Assembly (NCBI RefSeq): GCF_023703375.1
Contig: NZ_JAMQGO010000008.1
Span: 1 to 64,000, forward strand
Source: Lutimaribacter degradans
GTDB lineage: Bacteria; Pseudomonadota; Alphaproteobacteria; Rhodobacterales; Rhodobacteraceae
Reading direction: 5' to 3'
DNA length: 64,000 nt
The notes beneath the pieces are model-generated. The model was not told the origin of the DNA, searched no databases, and saw nothing but the letters and a program-made list of their open reading frames with translations. The stretch's first letter is position 1. Every line of letters begins with the position of its first letter. The position numbers and the translations under genes were made by a program. Shown here piece by piece: positions 1 through 8,855 of this stretch.

Positions 1-39
1 GGCCGATCGAGCGGCCGATGCCGCGAGGCATCATTCCCG

Positions 40-72
40 CCCCCCCCGGGGGCCCCCCCCCCCCCCCCCCCC
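40..72. other. G/C homopolymer tract at the window edge
   Basis: Eight C residues (40-47) are followed by five G (48-52) and then twenty uninterrupted C (53-72). Nothing else in the window resembles this. It lies 3' of the alcohol dehydrogenase gene on the minus strand and encodes nothing visible. It could be a real low-complexity spacer, but a run of this length in a GC-rich genome is also a typical place for sequencing or assembly error, so the exact base count should not be trusted. Confidence 0.7.
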
Positions 73-76
73 GGTC

Positions 77-140
77 GGGGGGCGTTGCCCCCCGTCGCGC
101 AAAGCGCGACTCCCCCCAGGGTATTTTCGGCAAGAGGAAA
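77..140. repeat. Double-hairpin intergenic element, probable terminator/repeat
   Basis: Two hairpins sit side by side. GGGGGGC/GCCCCCC with a 3-nt loop spans 77-93. A perfect 7-bp stem GTCGCGC-AAA-GCGCGAC spans 94-110. They are followed by a C-rich stretch and then GTATTTTCGGCAAGAGGAAA. The second hairpin resembles the one at 19333-19354, and the trailing motif resembles a dispersed intergenic element I recall from Rhodobacterales genomes. It lies just after the alcohol dehydrogenase stop on the minus strand, where it could end transcription. Confidence 0.45.
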
Positions 141-168
141 AACGGGCCGGGAGTGACGTGGGTTTCGG

Positions 169-1254
169 TCAACGGTTGAACACGATCACGTTGCGGCGCG
201 CGGCGCCGGAAAGCGTGTCGGCGATGGCCTCGTTGATCTGGTCGAGCGTCCAGCGGCCCGAAATCAGCTCGTCGAGCTTGATCCGGCCCTGTTTGTACAG
301 GTCCACGATCCAGGGAATGTCGCGCTTGATCACCATGTCGCCCATTTTCGAGCCGACGATATCCTGCCCGATATCGGCCATGATCAGGGGCGAATAGGTG
401 GCATTGTCGCCGAAATGCGGCATGCCGACCATGACGACCTGGCCGCCATTGGCCAGGTAGCGCGGCGCCTTGTCATAGACGGCGGCAACCCCCACCGTTA
501 CCAGCACCTTGTCCGCGCCGCGGCCCAGCAGTTTCTTGACCTCGGCCCAGGGTTTGCCCTCGGCAAGCACACCGTCGGTGGCACCGAAATCGCGCGCGGT
601 GGCGAGTTTTTCCTCGCTCATGTCGACGGCGATCACGCGGCGGGCACCGGCAAGGCGCGCGCCCTGGATCGCGTTGAGCCCGACGCCGCCGGCGCCGATC
701 ACCACCACGTCCTGGCCTGGGCGTACATCGGCGGCCAGCACCGCCGCGCCCAACCCGGTGATCACGCCACAGGAAATGAGGCTTGCGGCATCTTTCGGCA
801 CGTCGCCGGGGATAACGGCCACCTGGCTTTGGTCGACGACGATCTTCTCGGCGAAGGCGGCGATGGCCAGCCCGTGATCCATCGGCCCGCCATCCGTGGT
901 GCTGAGCGGGCCCTTGCTGCGGTCATAGGGCGTTTCGCAGATCGTCGGCTTTCCAGACCCACAGCTTGGGCACTGCCCGCAGGCGCGGATCAGCGTGGCG
1001 CAGACACTGTCGCCAACATCGATCCCCTGCACCCCGGCGCCCACGGCGCTGACGATACCCGCGGCCTCGTGCCCGTAGACGGCCGGCAGCGCGCCGCCAA
1101 AACCACCCTGCCAGAACGAGATGTCCGAATGGCAGATCGCCACCGCATCCAGCGTCACTTCGACTTCGCCCATCCCGGGGTCGCGCAGGTTGACGTCTTC
1201 GACGACCAGCGGCGCGTTGAATTCGTGGCATACGGCGGCTTTGATTTTTGGCAT
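169..1254 (-). CDS. Zinc-dependent NAD(P) alcohol dehydrogenase (MDR family)
   Basis: This 361-aa cytosolic medium-chain dehydrogenase oxidises an alcohol to an aldehyde or ketone with NAD. Catalytic zinc ligands are C41, H62-E63 and C162. The structural zinc loop is C92, C95, C98 and C106, and the nucleotide-binding GAGGVG is at 187-192. An aspartate at 211 at the end of the second strand favours NAD over NADP. The length is normal for the family. An AAGGGT ribosome site precedes the ATG at 1254. The neighbours are an MFS transporter and an FMN/FAD oxidoreductase on the same strand, but gaps of about 95-150 bp make a single transcript uncertain. The substrate cannot be read from the sequence. 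The complete set of zinc ligands makes the enzyme class secure. Confidence 0.88.
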   Translation of the reverse strand: MPKIKAAVCHEFNAPLVVEDVNLRDPGMGEVEVTLDAVAICHSDISFWQGGFGGALPAVYGHEAAGIVSAVGAGVQGIDVGDSVCATLIRACGQCPSCGSGKPTICETPYDRSKGPLSTTDGGPMDHGLAIAAFAEKIVVDQSQVAVIPGDVPKDAASLISCGVITGLGAAVLAADVRPGQDVVVIGAGGVGLNAIQGARLAGARRVIAVDMSEEKLATARDFGATDGVLAEGKPWAEVKKLLGRGADKVLVTVGVAAVYDKAPRYLANGGQVVMVGMPHFGDNATYSPLIMADIGQDIVGSKMGDMVIKRDIPWIVDLYKQGRIKLDELISGRWTLDQINEAIADTLSGAARRNVIVFNR

Positions 1255-1348
1255 GGTCTGACCCTTGTTGCTTGGGGTGATTTGCGCAGAGCCTGCATTG
1301 GCTTGGGCCGGCTGGCAAGGCGAAATGCGCCGCCGCGCACGGCTGGTG

Positions 1349-2551
1349 TCAGGCCTGGGCCGTGGCGACGCGCCGTCGGAACAACGCCAGGCTTATCGCC
1401 ATCAGAAACGCCGACAGAAGGAACGGTGCGCCAGGCAGGTAGACGGGCGCAACCGGGGCGGTGAAGGCGGCAAAGGTCTGGGTCATGACCACCGGTGCCA
1501 GGATCATCGCCACGGAGGTGACGCTGGCCAATACGCCCTGCAACTCGCCCTGTGCGTTGTCCGGGGTCAGGCGCGACATGATCCCTTGCAGCGCGGGCAT
1601 TCCTATGGCGCCCAGGGCGGTGACCGGGATCAGGAACATCACGGCGGTGCCGCTGGTGATGAAGCCCAGGATGACCAGGCTGATCACCTCGGTCCCGAGG
1701 CCGAAGATTACCGTCATCCGTTCACCCATAAGGCGGATAACGGGGCGCACCAATACGCCCTGAACAACGGCGATGGAGGTGCCGTAGACCGCAAGGCTCA
1801 GACCTATCAACCCGGGCGACCAGGCAAAACGCTCGGTCGTGAAATAGGCCCAGATCGCGGGGTAGACCATTGTGGCCACCTGAAAGAAGAAAAACACCCA
1901 CAACAACGCGGTCAGGTCTGGCAGCCGCGCCAGTGCGCGGAACGCACCGAACGGGTTTGCTCGGTGAAGGACAAAGGAGCGGCGGGTCGTGTCGGTTACC
2001 GTTTCGCGCAGCACCATGGCACCCAGGCACATGTTGGCAAACGACAGCGCCGCGGCCGCGTAGAACGGCGCGCGCGTGCCATACTCGGCCAAGAGCCCGC
2101 CCAACATCGGACCAAAGACGAACCCCACTCCGAAGCCCGCCCCGATCAGCCCGAAATTGCGCGCCTTTTCCGCAGGCTGCGAGATGTCGGCCATGTACGC
2201 CGTGGCAGTGGCGTTCGTCGCCGCGGTGATGCCGCCGAAGATGCGCCCGGCCAGAAGCAGCCAGATCGAGCCCGCCAACGCCATCACGATGTAATCCAGC
2301 GCCATGGCGAATAGCGAAAGCAGCATCACCGGCCTCCGCCCGAACGCGTCCGAAAGGTTACCCACCAGTGGCGCGAAAAGAAACTGCATCACCGCGAAGC
2401 TGGCCGAGAGGATACCGCCCCAGACGGCGGCACTTGCGATGCCGCGGCCTGCGACCTCTACGATCAGGTCGGGCATAACGGGCAGGATCAACCCGATGCC
2501 CATGGCGTTCAGGATAACGGTGACAAGGATGAAAAGTACGGGCAATGGCAT
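1349..2551 (-). CDS. MFS transporter, TetA/multidrug-like
   Basis: A 400-aa, very hydrophobic protein with about twelve membrane segments. The first segment contains GIGLILPVMPDL, typical of the TetA-like drug:proton antiporter branch. The MFS signature loop GNLSDAFGRRP lies at residues 64-74 between helices 2 and 3. It probably sits in the inner membrane and exports a small molecule in exchange for protons. The substrate is unknown, and the family also contains sugar and metabolite exporters. Its C-terminus ends about 95 bp upstream of the alcohol dehydrogenase start on the same strand. No dedicated regulator is adjacent. Confidence 0.82.
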   Translation of the reverse strand: MPLPVLFILVTVILNAMGIGLILPVMPDLIVEVAGRGIASAAVWGGILSASFAVMQFLFAPLVGNLSDAFGRRPVMLLSLFAMALDYIVMALAGSIWLLLAGRIFGGITAATNATATAYMADISQPAEKARNFGLIGAGFGVGFVFGPMLGGLLAEYGTRAPFYAAAALSFANMCLGAMVLRETVTDTTRRSFVLHRANPFGAFRALARLPDLTALLWVFFFFQVATMVYPAIWAYFTTERFAWSPGLIGLSLAVYGTSIAVVQGVLVRPVIRLMGERMTVIFGLGTEVISLVILGFITSGTAVMFLIPVTALGAIGMPALQGIMSRLTPDNAQGELQGVLASVTSVAMILAPVVMTQTFAAFTAPVAPVYLPGAPFLLSAFLMAISLALFRRRVATAQA

Positions 2552-2703
2552 GGGCAGCCTTGGTCACGGGTTGCGCGACGATAGGCCGGGGCACGGCAAA
2601 GGAAAAGCAGGGATATGGCTGGATCGTCGCGGCCGCGCATTCGGCGCCGTAGGGGGGGCGCAGGGCGCTTTGCCCGGGGCGGGCAAGCCCGGTGCCGCCC
2701 CCG

Positions 2704-4704
2704 TCAATTTGCCACCATCAGGCGAAGCGCGTCGTAGATCGCGGCGTGAGTGTTGCGGGCGCTGACGGCATCGCCGATGCGGAACAGGCGAAACCTGCCC
2801 CTTGGGTTGGTGTCGACGGCTTGCGGCCGGCGCGCGATGAAGGCGTCGTGATCCAGCGCGCCCAGGTTTTTCGACAGCGGTTTGAGGTCGAAATAGAGAT
2901 CATCCAACGGCACGGTGCCGTGGTTCACCACCACCTGGTCGAAATGGTGGACCTGCGTGTGATCGCTGTAGTCGGTGCCGATGGTGGCGGCCAGGCGATT
3001 GCCGTCGCGTGCGACCGATTTCAGGCGATAGGTCACGGTGAAGCGCGCCGCCTTGTCTTGCAACGCGCGCATGTAGGGCACCAGGTTCATGCCCATCACC
3101 TCGGGGGCGAAACTGCGATCAGGGGTCATGATTTCCACCTGTGCGCCATGCGCCGCGATGGCCTGGGCGGCCATCAGTGCCGGGTGGTCGCCCGCATCGT
3201 CGAATATCAGCACGTCCTGCCCCGGCTTTACCGCGCCTGAAAGTATGTCCCAAGTGCTCACAACCAGGTCGTTGCCCGAAGACAGGATATCTGTGTCGGG
3301 TATCCCGCCCGTGGCGACGATCACCATGTCGGGCGAAAGCGCGGTCACATCTGCCGCTTCGGCCCATGTGTTGAACCTGAATTCCACATCCCGCGCGGCG
3401 CATTGGGCCATGCGCCAGTCGATGATGCCGATCATCTCGGCGCGGCGCTTGTCTTGTGCGGCAAGGCGGACCTGGCCGCCGGGCTGGTCGGCGGCCTCGA
3501 ACACGGTGACATGATGCCCGCGTTCGGCGGCGACGCGCGCGGCCTCCAGCCCGGCCGGGCCGGCGCCGATGATGACGGCGCGACTGGGCGTATCACTGGC
3601 CGGAATGACATGAGGCAATTCCAGCTCGCCGCCCTGGTAGATGCGATCCAGGCAATAGGTGGCGCCGACGCAGGGGCGTATGTCATCCTCGCGTCCTGCT
3701 GCGATCTTGGCCACGATATACGGGTCGGCCATGTGGGCGCGCGTCATGCCAACCATGTCAAGCCGGCCGGTGGCGACGGCGTGGCGGGCCGTGGCCACGT
3801 CGGGGATGCGCGCGGCGTGAAAGGTGGGCAAGCCCACCTCGGCCCGGATATGACCGGCAAAATCCAGGTGTGGGGCATGGGCCATTCCCTGGACCGGGAT
3901 CACATCGGTCAGGTCGGCATCGGTTTCGAGCCGGCCCTTGATGACGTTCAGGAAATCGACCTGGCCGGTATCGCGCAGGCGCTTGCCGATCTCGATTCCG
4001 TCCTCGGTTGAAATACCGTTCGCGGCCAGGTCGTCGGCGGTATAGCGCAGCCCGACGATGAAATCCGGCCCGACCCGATCGCGGATGGCGCCCAGAACGT
4101 CGAGCGAGAATTTCATTCGTGCGTCCAGGTCGCCATTGTAAGGGCCATCCAGATGGTTTTGCCGGGGCGACCAGAAGGCATCCATCAGGTGGCCATATGC
4201 TTCGAGCTCGATGCCGTCGAGTCCTGCCGCCTGCATCCGTTCGGCGGCGTCGGCATAGTCGGAGATGATGCGGGCGATATCCCACTCTTCCATCACCTTC
4301 GGGAATGCCCTGTGCGCCGGTTCGCGCCGCCCCGATGGGGCGAGCGCGGGCAGCCAGTCGCCCTTGTTCCAGCCGGTGCGCCAGCCCAGGTGCGTCAGTT
4401 GGATCATCACGGCACAGCCGTGATCGTGGCATTCGTCGGCCAGCTTGCGCAGCCAGGGCACGACCTCGTCACGATAGGCCAAGACGTTGTTGAAGGCGGG
4501 CGGGCTGTCACGACTGACAATTGCCGAACCCGCGGTCATCGTCATGGCCACCCCGCCACGGGCGCGTTCGACATGGTAGGCGCGGTAACGGTCCTTGGGC
4601 AGGCCGTCTTCGGGGTAGGCGGGTTCATGTGCAGTGGTCATGATCCGGTTTTTCAGCGTCAGGTGCTTGAGCTGGTAGGGCTGAAGCAGCGGATCCCTGG
4701 ACAT
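2704..4704 (-). CDS. NADH:flavin oxidoreductase/FAD oxidoreductase, N-methylproline (stachydrine) demethylase-like
   Basis: A 666-aa protein of the trimethylamine dehydrogenase/2,4-dienoyl-CoA reductase architecture: an old-yellow-enzyme TIM barrel (residues about 5-335, FMN), a short Fe-S linker and a C-terminal FAD/NAD Rossmann half starting at GAGPAG (380-385). The set of proteins it resembles demethylates N-methylated prolines and other quaternary amines. The linker reads C345-V-G-A-T-Y-C351, so the usual second Fe-S cysteine is alanine. The region where the last cysteine is expected (352-366) contains none and looks shortened. I chose the ATG at 4704 because AGGAAAGG lies 8-12 nt upstream; an in-frame extension to 4788 lacks homology. 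It may be transcribed with the pca genes, with a 128-bp gap. An alternative is a dienoyl-CoA or enoate reductase. Confidence 0.7.
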   Translation of the reverse strand: MSRDPLLQPYQLKHLTLKNRIMTTAHEPAYPEDGLPKDRYRAYHVERARGGVAMTMTAGSAIVSRDSPPAFNNVLAYRDEVVPWLRKLADECHDHGCAVMIQLTHLGWRTGWNKGDWLPALAPSGRREPAHRAFPKVMEEWDIARIISDYADAAERMQAAGLDGIELEAYGHLMDAFWSPRQNHLDGPYNGDLDARMKFSLDVLGAIRDRVGPDFIVGLRYTADDLAANGISTEDGIEIGKRLRDTGQVDFLNVIKGRLETDADLTDVIPVQGMAHAPHLDFAGHIRAEVGLPTFHAARIPDVATARHAVATGRLDMVGMTRAHMADPYIVAKIAAGREDDIRPCVGATYCLDRIYQGGELELPHVIPASDTPSRAVIIGAGPAGLEAARVAAERGHHVTVFEAADQPGGQVRLAAQDKRRAEMIGIIDWRMAQCAARDVEFRFNTWAEAADVTALSPDMVIVATGGIPDTDILSSGNDLVVSTWDILSGAVKPGQDVLIFDDAGDHPALMAAQAIAAHGAQVEIMTPDRSFAPEVMGMNLVPYMRALQDKAARFTVTYRLKSVARDGNRLAATIGTDYSDHTQVHHFDQVVVNHGTVPLDDLYFDLKPLSKNLGALDHDAFIARRPQAVDTNPRGRFRLFRIGDAVSARNTHAAIYDALRLMVAN

Positions 4705-4832
4705 GTGCGCTGGCCTTTCCTGGCGGGTGACGCAGCAGGATTTCCGCGTGATGCGCAGGCTGTCAAGAGCGGTCGGTGCCAACCGCACCGCCGCGCCTGA
4801 TCCGAAGGTGCGGCCGCGCCACGCGCGGCGTA

Positions 4833-6170
4833 TCAGCCGGGGTCAGGCAGGTTGGCCACCTGTTGGGCAAAGCGACGCGCGGTATCGGGGGCCTGCCCCA
4901 TCTGGAAGGACGGGTCGAACACGTCGTCAAGCGGCAGATCGGGAAAGGCGGCTCGTGCAAGCCCGGCCAGGTCACGCTTTTCTGCAAGAGCCTCCTTGCA
5001 CAGGGCCTTGACCCTGGCCTGCGCCTCGGGGCGGGGCATGGTTTCCGACAGGCGGAATGATAGCGCCTCGGCGTGGATCAGGCCCTGGCCCCCATCCAGC
5101 GTGGCGCGCATGGCCGCGGGATCGGGGGTGAGCGTTTCGGCCAGCCGCTGGGCGTGGGAAAGCGTGGCGGCGGTGCCCAGGCAAAGCTGCGGCAATGTCA
5201 GCCATTCAGAGAACCACGCCGCGCCATCGCGCTGTTCGCGGTGCAGTCCGGCGCCCTGCATGACCCCGTTCAGCGCCACGATCTGCCGTGCCAATGCCAC
5301 CATGGCCGATGGCCCGACCGGGTTCTGTTTCTGCGGCATGGTCGAGGAGCCACCCGCGCCGTCAAGCGTGACCTCGGCAATGCCCGACTGGGTGAGCAGC
5401 AACAGGTCTTCGCCCATCTTGCCGCAGGCGGTCGCAACCCGCGTGGCCCAGGCGCAGATCGCCTGCAGGCTGCTGCGGTCGGCGTGCCAACCCTGCCCGG
5501 AATCGGCAAGGCCCAGCGATTTGGCCATCGCCGCGCGGGTCGCATCGGCCTGTGGCCCCAGCGCTGCCGACGTGCCTGCCGCGCCCGAAAGCGAAACCAC
5601 CAGCCGCGCGCGCAGCGCGGGCAATTCATCCAGCAGCGTCAAAAGCGGCTGGCCCCAACCTGCCGCAACCGCGCCAAAACTGGTGGGCGTGGCGTGCTGG
5701 CCATAGGTGCGCGCCGCCATCGGGGTTTCGGCATGCGGAGTGGCCAGCCGGGCCAGTGCGACAAGCGTGGTGCGCATGTCGCGTTCAAGCAGCGACAGGA
5801 ACTGGCGTAGCCGCAGCATCAACCCTGTATCCATGATGTCCTGGCTGGTGGCGCCCCAATGCAGGTATTGCGCGTAGTCGGGCGCTTCCATCGCGCGGCG
5901 GAAAGCCGCGACCAGCCCGGGCACGGTGACGCCGTTCTGCCCCGTTGCCGCCGCAAGGCCCGCCGGGTCGATCTGCACCTCCATGGCGGCGCGGTGGATG
6001 AAAGCGGCCGCCGTTTCGGGGATCACCCCCAACGCGCCCTGGGCCTGCGCCAAGGCGCCTTCGACCAGCAGCATGGCGCGGATCTCTGCGCTGTCGGTAA
6101 ACAGCTTGCCGACGTCACCGGCCGGGAACAACAGGTGGTAGAGCGGGCTGTCGTAAACGGAACCGGCCAT
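4833..6170 (-). CDS. pcaB: 3-carboxy-cis,cis-muconate cycloisomerase
   Basis: This 445-aa enzyme lactonises 3-carboxy-cis,cis-muconate to 4-carboxymuconolactone, the second step of the protocatechuate branch. The fumarase/aspartase superfamily signature GSSTMPQKQNP is at 274-284. HWGATSQDIMDT (104-115) and RTYGQHATPTSFG (154-166) form the other two conserved active-site regions. The length fits bacterial PcaB proteins. It is the last gene of the pob-pca run and starts 3 bp after the hydrolase stop. The assignment rests on these motifs and on pcaG, pcaH, pcaC and pcaD in the same operon; adenylosuccinate lyase is excluded by that context. Confidence 0.93.
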   Translation of the reverse strand: MAGSVYDSPLYHLLFPAGDVGKLFTDSAEIRAMLLVEGALAQAQGALGVIPETAAAFIHRAAMEVQIDPAGLAAATGQNGVTVPGLVAAFRRAMEAPDYAQYLHWGATSQDIMDTGLMLRLRQFLSLLERDMRTTLVALARLATPHAETPMAARTYGQHATPTSFGAVAAGWGQPLLTLLDELPALRARLVVSLSGAAGTSAALGPQADATRAAMAKSLGLADSGQGWHADRSSLQAICAWATRVATACGKMGEDLLLLTQSGIAEVTLDGAGGSSTMPQKQNPVGPSAMVALARQIVALNGVMQGAGLHREQRDGAAWFSEWLTLPQLCLGTAATLSHAQRLAETLTPDPAAMRATLDGGQGLIHAEALSFRLSETMPRPEAQARVKALCKEALAEKRDLAGLARAAFPDLPLDDVFDPSFQMGQAPDTARRFAQQVANLPDPG

Positions 6171-6173
6171 GGC

Positions 6174-6884
6174 TTATCCTTTTGCGAATTCGTGCAGATG
6201 GGTGGCAAGCGCGCGGGGCTGCGCGAAAAAGGGCGAATGGGAACAAGCCATCGTCACGACATGATCGGTCGGCCAGTCTTCCGTCATGGTACCCTGGTAC
6301 TCGGGCGGAATGGTGCGGTCATCGGCGCAACGGATGTAATACCGCGGGATTTCCGCGCTTCGCGCGGTCACATCAACCGGCACGGATGTCGGTTGCGTTG
6401 CTTGTATGCACAGCCGCTCGGCGGCGTAATCGACGGTGCCGGGCGGGCAGTCGTGGTAGAACAGGTCGTGCAGGTCGTCGCGCGGCACGGTCCATCCCTT
6501 GCGGTCGCCTGTCATGCGGATATGTGGCAGTAGCGGTTGGTACGGCGCCTGCATACGCATTTGCGACAGGCTGAGGCCTGGGGCAGGCACGTAGGCACAG
6601 ACATAGATCAACGCCTGCACCAGGTCGGGCGCACGCTCGGCGGCCAGGGTGATGGGATAGCCGCCCATCGAATGGCCCACCAGCACCGTCGGGCCATCGA
6701 GCGCGGCGGTAATCGCATCGGCATAGGCATCCAGCGTGACATCGGTGTAGGGCGTTGCGTCCTGCCCGTGGCCGGGCAGGTCGATGGCGCGGGCGGTGTG
6801 GCCAAGCGCCTGAAGTTCGGGGATCACGTCGCGCCAGCACCAGGCCCCGTGGGCTGCGCCATGGATCAAAAGAAAATTGCTCAT
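6174..6884 (-). CDS. Alpha/beta hydrolase, MES/pyrethroid-esterase-like
   Basis: A compact 236-aa alpha/beta hydrolase. The nucleophile elbow GHSMGG places Ser72, with LIHGAAHGAW forming the oxyanion region at residues 6-15. D188 or D189 (CADDRTIPP) and H216 (ACSHSPFF) complete the triad. This branch includes plant methyl-salicylate/nitrile lyase-type esterases and bacterial esterases. It overlaps the upstream PNPOx-like gene by four bases (ATGA) and is followed 3 bp later by pcaB, so it is an integral pca-operon member. An esterase that releases hydroxybenzoate from an ester would fit, but this is inference. It is distinct from the enol-lactonase PcaD encoded upstream. Confidence 0.78.
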   Translation of the reverse strand: MSNFLLIHGAAHGAWCWRDVIPELQALGHTARAIDLPGHGQDATPYTDVTLDAYADAITAALDGPTVLVGHSMGGYPITLAAERAPDLVQALIYVCAYVPAPGLSLSQMRMQAPYQPLLPHIRMTGDRKGWTVPRDDLHDLFYHDCPPGTVDYAAERLCIQATQPTSVPVDVTARSAEIPRYYIRCADDRTIPPEYQGTMTEDWPTDHVVTMACSHSPFFAQPRALATHLHEFAKG

Positions 6885-7408
6885 GCCCCGTCTTTTGGCA
6901 TGGTTTCGGGTGCGGGGGAACCGTCGATCAGGTCTGCGGCAGACAGGATGTACGCCTTGCCGAACCCGCCGTTCAGCAACCCGTCGGTGACGGTGAAACG
7001 CACCAGCCGAAAATCGGCAAAGTCGATATAGAGTTTCGACTTCGGCCGCCGGGCCAGGTAATGCGAGCGCAAGCCCGCATGATCGGCATCGTCGCGCGCA
7101 ATCAGCGTGGCGCGGGCGTGGATCGTCAGGCGCGGATAGGTCAGAGGATCGCCCTTTTCGCCCGGATCGCCCAGCAGCAAGGCGCAGTCGGGCGTGGCCA
7201 GCAACGCCGCGCTATGCGGCGCAAGTGACGAAATCAGCGACAGCGGTGCGCCGTCGGGGGCAGTGGTCATGGCGATGCGGCTGACCGAGGGCAGGGGGCT
7301 GCCTGGCCGGATCACCGCCAACGCGGCATGGGTAGCCCCGCCCAGCAGGTCATGGGCGATTTGCCGGGCGTTGTCGTCGGCGGGTTGGAAAGGGTCTTGG
7401 GTGGGCAT
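6881..7408 (-). CDS. Pyridoxamine 5'-phosphate oxidase-like split-barrel flavin/heme protein (HugZ-type)
   Basis: A 175-aa protein with the split-barrel fold of the PNPOx/HugZ group. Conserved stretches are the RQIAHDLLGG entry helix, PSVSRIAM, SLAPHSAALLA and the YPRLTIHARA strand. These small proteins bind FMN, F420-like cofactors or heme; which one is not visible here. I chose the ATG at 7408 because an in-frame extension to 7495 begins with TTG, has no convincing ribosome site and adds an unconserved leader. It lies 114 bp after pcaG and overlaps the hydrolase start. Its presence in a pca operon is unusual; a role in heme or flavin supply, or an electron-transfer step, is speculation. Confidence 0.68.
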   Translation of the reverse strand: MPTQDPFQPADDNARQIAHDLLGGATHAALAVIRPGSPLPSVSRIAMTTAPDGAPLSLISSLAPHSAALLATPDCALLLGDPGEKGDPLTYPRLTIHARATLIARDDADHAGLRSHYLARRPKSKLYIDFADFRLVRFTVTDGLLNGGFGKAYILSAADLIDGSPAPETMPKDGA

Positions 7409-7522
7409 GGCGGGCCTGTCCGGTATTGCGTCGGTGCTGGGTTGCGCCATTGGCGTGCCTGCGCCGTTTGTGGCCCGGCGCGTAAAGTTTGGCAAGGGGC
7501 GGCGCGGGGCCGCCCCGTCGCG

Positions 7523-8122
7523 TCAGATATCCAGAAACACGGTTTCACCTTCGCCTTGCAAGCGAATGTCAAAGCGGTATTCGCCCTCGCCCGTCTTGCC
7601 GGCGATCAGGCTGGGCAGGCGGTTTTTCTGTTCGATCCGGGCCAGCAGGGGGTCGGTGCTGTTATCCTCGTCTTCGAAATACACCCGCGTGTGCAGCCCG
7701 ATATTGATGCCGCGCGCGGCGATCCACAGGCTGATATGGGGCGCTTGCAGGCCGCCGCCGCGCATGGGCACGGGGCCGGGTTTCACGGTGCGCAGGGTGA
7801 ACTCGCCACTGTCCTTGTCGGCGGCAAAACGGCAAAAGCCCGTCACGTTGGGGTCTGCGCCCTGCTGGCCGGGAAACTTGCCCGCGGCGTCGGCCTGCCA
7901 GCTTTCCAGCAGCGCATCACGCAACGCCCAGCCGGTGCCGTCGATCACCTGGCCCGTGATGGTGACCAGCGGCCCCTTGGCCCCATCCGTGATGGGCGAC
8001 AGGCCGAGGTCTTGCGGATAGACCCCCTCGATTCCGGCGAACGTGGGGATGCAGCCGATATGCACATAGGGACCGCCTGTTTGCGACGGAGTTTCGATCA
8101 GCGTGTCGAGCGGTTGGGTCAT
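7523..8122 (-). CDS. pcaG: Protocatechuate 3,4-dioxygenase, alpha subunit
   Basis: The 199-aa alpha chain of the intradiol ring-cleavage enzyme that opens protocatechuate to 3-carboxy-cis,cis-muconate. The typical N-terminal TPSQTGGPYVHIG and central GTGWALRDALLESWQADAAG segments are present. As expected for alpha subunits, the Tyr/His iron ligands are absent; they are supplied by the beta chain. It starts one base after the pcaH stop, so the two subunits are made together. Confidence 0.94.
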   Translation of the reverse strand: MTQPLDTLIETPSQTGGPYVHIGCIPTFAGIEGVYPQDLGLSPITDGAKGPLVTITGQVIDGTGWALRDALLESWQADAAGKFPGQQGADPNVTGFCRFAADKDSGEFTLRTVKPGPVPMRGGGLQAPHISLWIAARGINIGLHTRVYFEDEDNSTDPLLARIEQKNRLPSLIAGKTGEGEYRFDIRLQGEGETVFLDI

Positions 8123-8123
8123 G

Positions 8124-8855
8124 TCACATCCCCTCCAGCTTGTTTTCGAACATGGTTTGCCGCCGCCCGCGCAGCACGATGTCGAACTTGTAGGCCAGGA
8201 AATCGAGCGGGCGCGCCATGCTCATGTCCAGGGGGGCCACCAGCCGGTCCAACTGGCCGCGATCCTTGATCGTCGCGGCGATGGGGCAGCGGTCGATCAG
8301 CGGGTCGCCCTGGAAATACATCTGCGTGATCAGGCGCTGACCGAAGCTGTGGCCAAAGACCGAGATATGAATATGCATCGGTCGCCAGTCATTGGCGCGA
8401 TTGGGCCAGGGGTAGGCGCCGGGCCGAATGGTCAGGAACTGGTATCGCCCCTGGTCGTCGGTGAGGGTGCGCCCGCAACCGCCGAAATTCGGGTCGAGCG
8501 GCGCGAAATAACTGTCCTTGATGTGGCGATAGCGCCCGCCCGCGTTGGCCTGCCAGATTTCAACCAGCGTGTTGGGCACCGGGCGCGCGAAATCGTCCAG
8601 CACCCGGCCATGCATCAAGATACGTTCGCCCACCGCGGGTTTTTCGGGGTCGCGGCTGTAATTGAGGATCAGGTTGTTATCGAGCGGCCCCAGCATGGAA
8701 TGGCCGAAACGCGGGCCTGTTTCCTCGCTTGGTGTCGATTCCATCGACAAAAGCGGCCAGTTCGGGCTGCGCGTCACGGATGTCTTGTAATCCGGGTCAT
8801 AGGGAACCGGGTGCATGTCGCGCCGGCGCGGCACCAAGGGGCCAAGGTCGCTCAT
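8124..8855 (-). CDS. pcaH: Protocatechuate 3,4-dioxygenase, beta subunit
   Basis: The 243-aa catalytic chain of protocatechuate 3,4-dioxygenase. The four ferric-iron ligands can be placed at Y109 (GGRYRH), Y148 (GAYPW), H161 and H163 (HIHIS). The N-terminal segment with SPNWPLL and the intradiol core are complete, and the length is normal. The pcaC gene upstream overlaps its ATG by four bases. With pcaG it forms the (alpha-beta)n holoenzyme in the cytosol. The assignment is secure. Confidence 0.95.
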   Translation of the reverse strand: MSDLGPLVPRRRDMHPVPYDPDYKTSVTRSPNWPLLSMESTPSEETGPRFGHSMLGPLDNNLILNYSRDPEKPAVGERILMHGRVLDDFARPVPNTLVEIWQANAGGRYRHIKDSYFAPLDPNFGGCGRTLTDDQGRYQFLTIRPGAYPWPNRANDWRPMHIHISVFGHSFGQRLITQMYFQGDPLIDRCPIAATIKDRGQLDRLVAPLDMSMARPLDFLAYKFDIVLRGRRQTMFENKLEGM

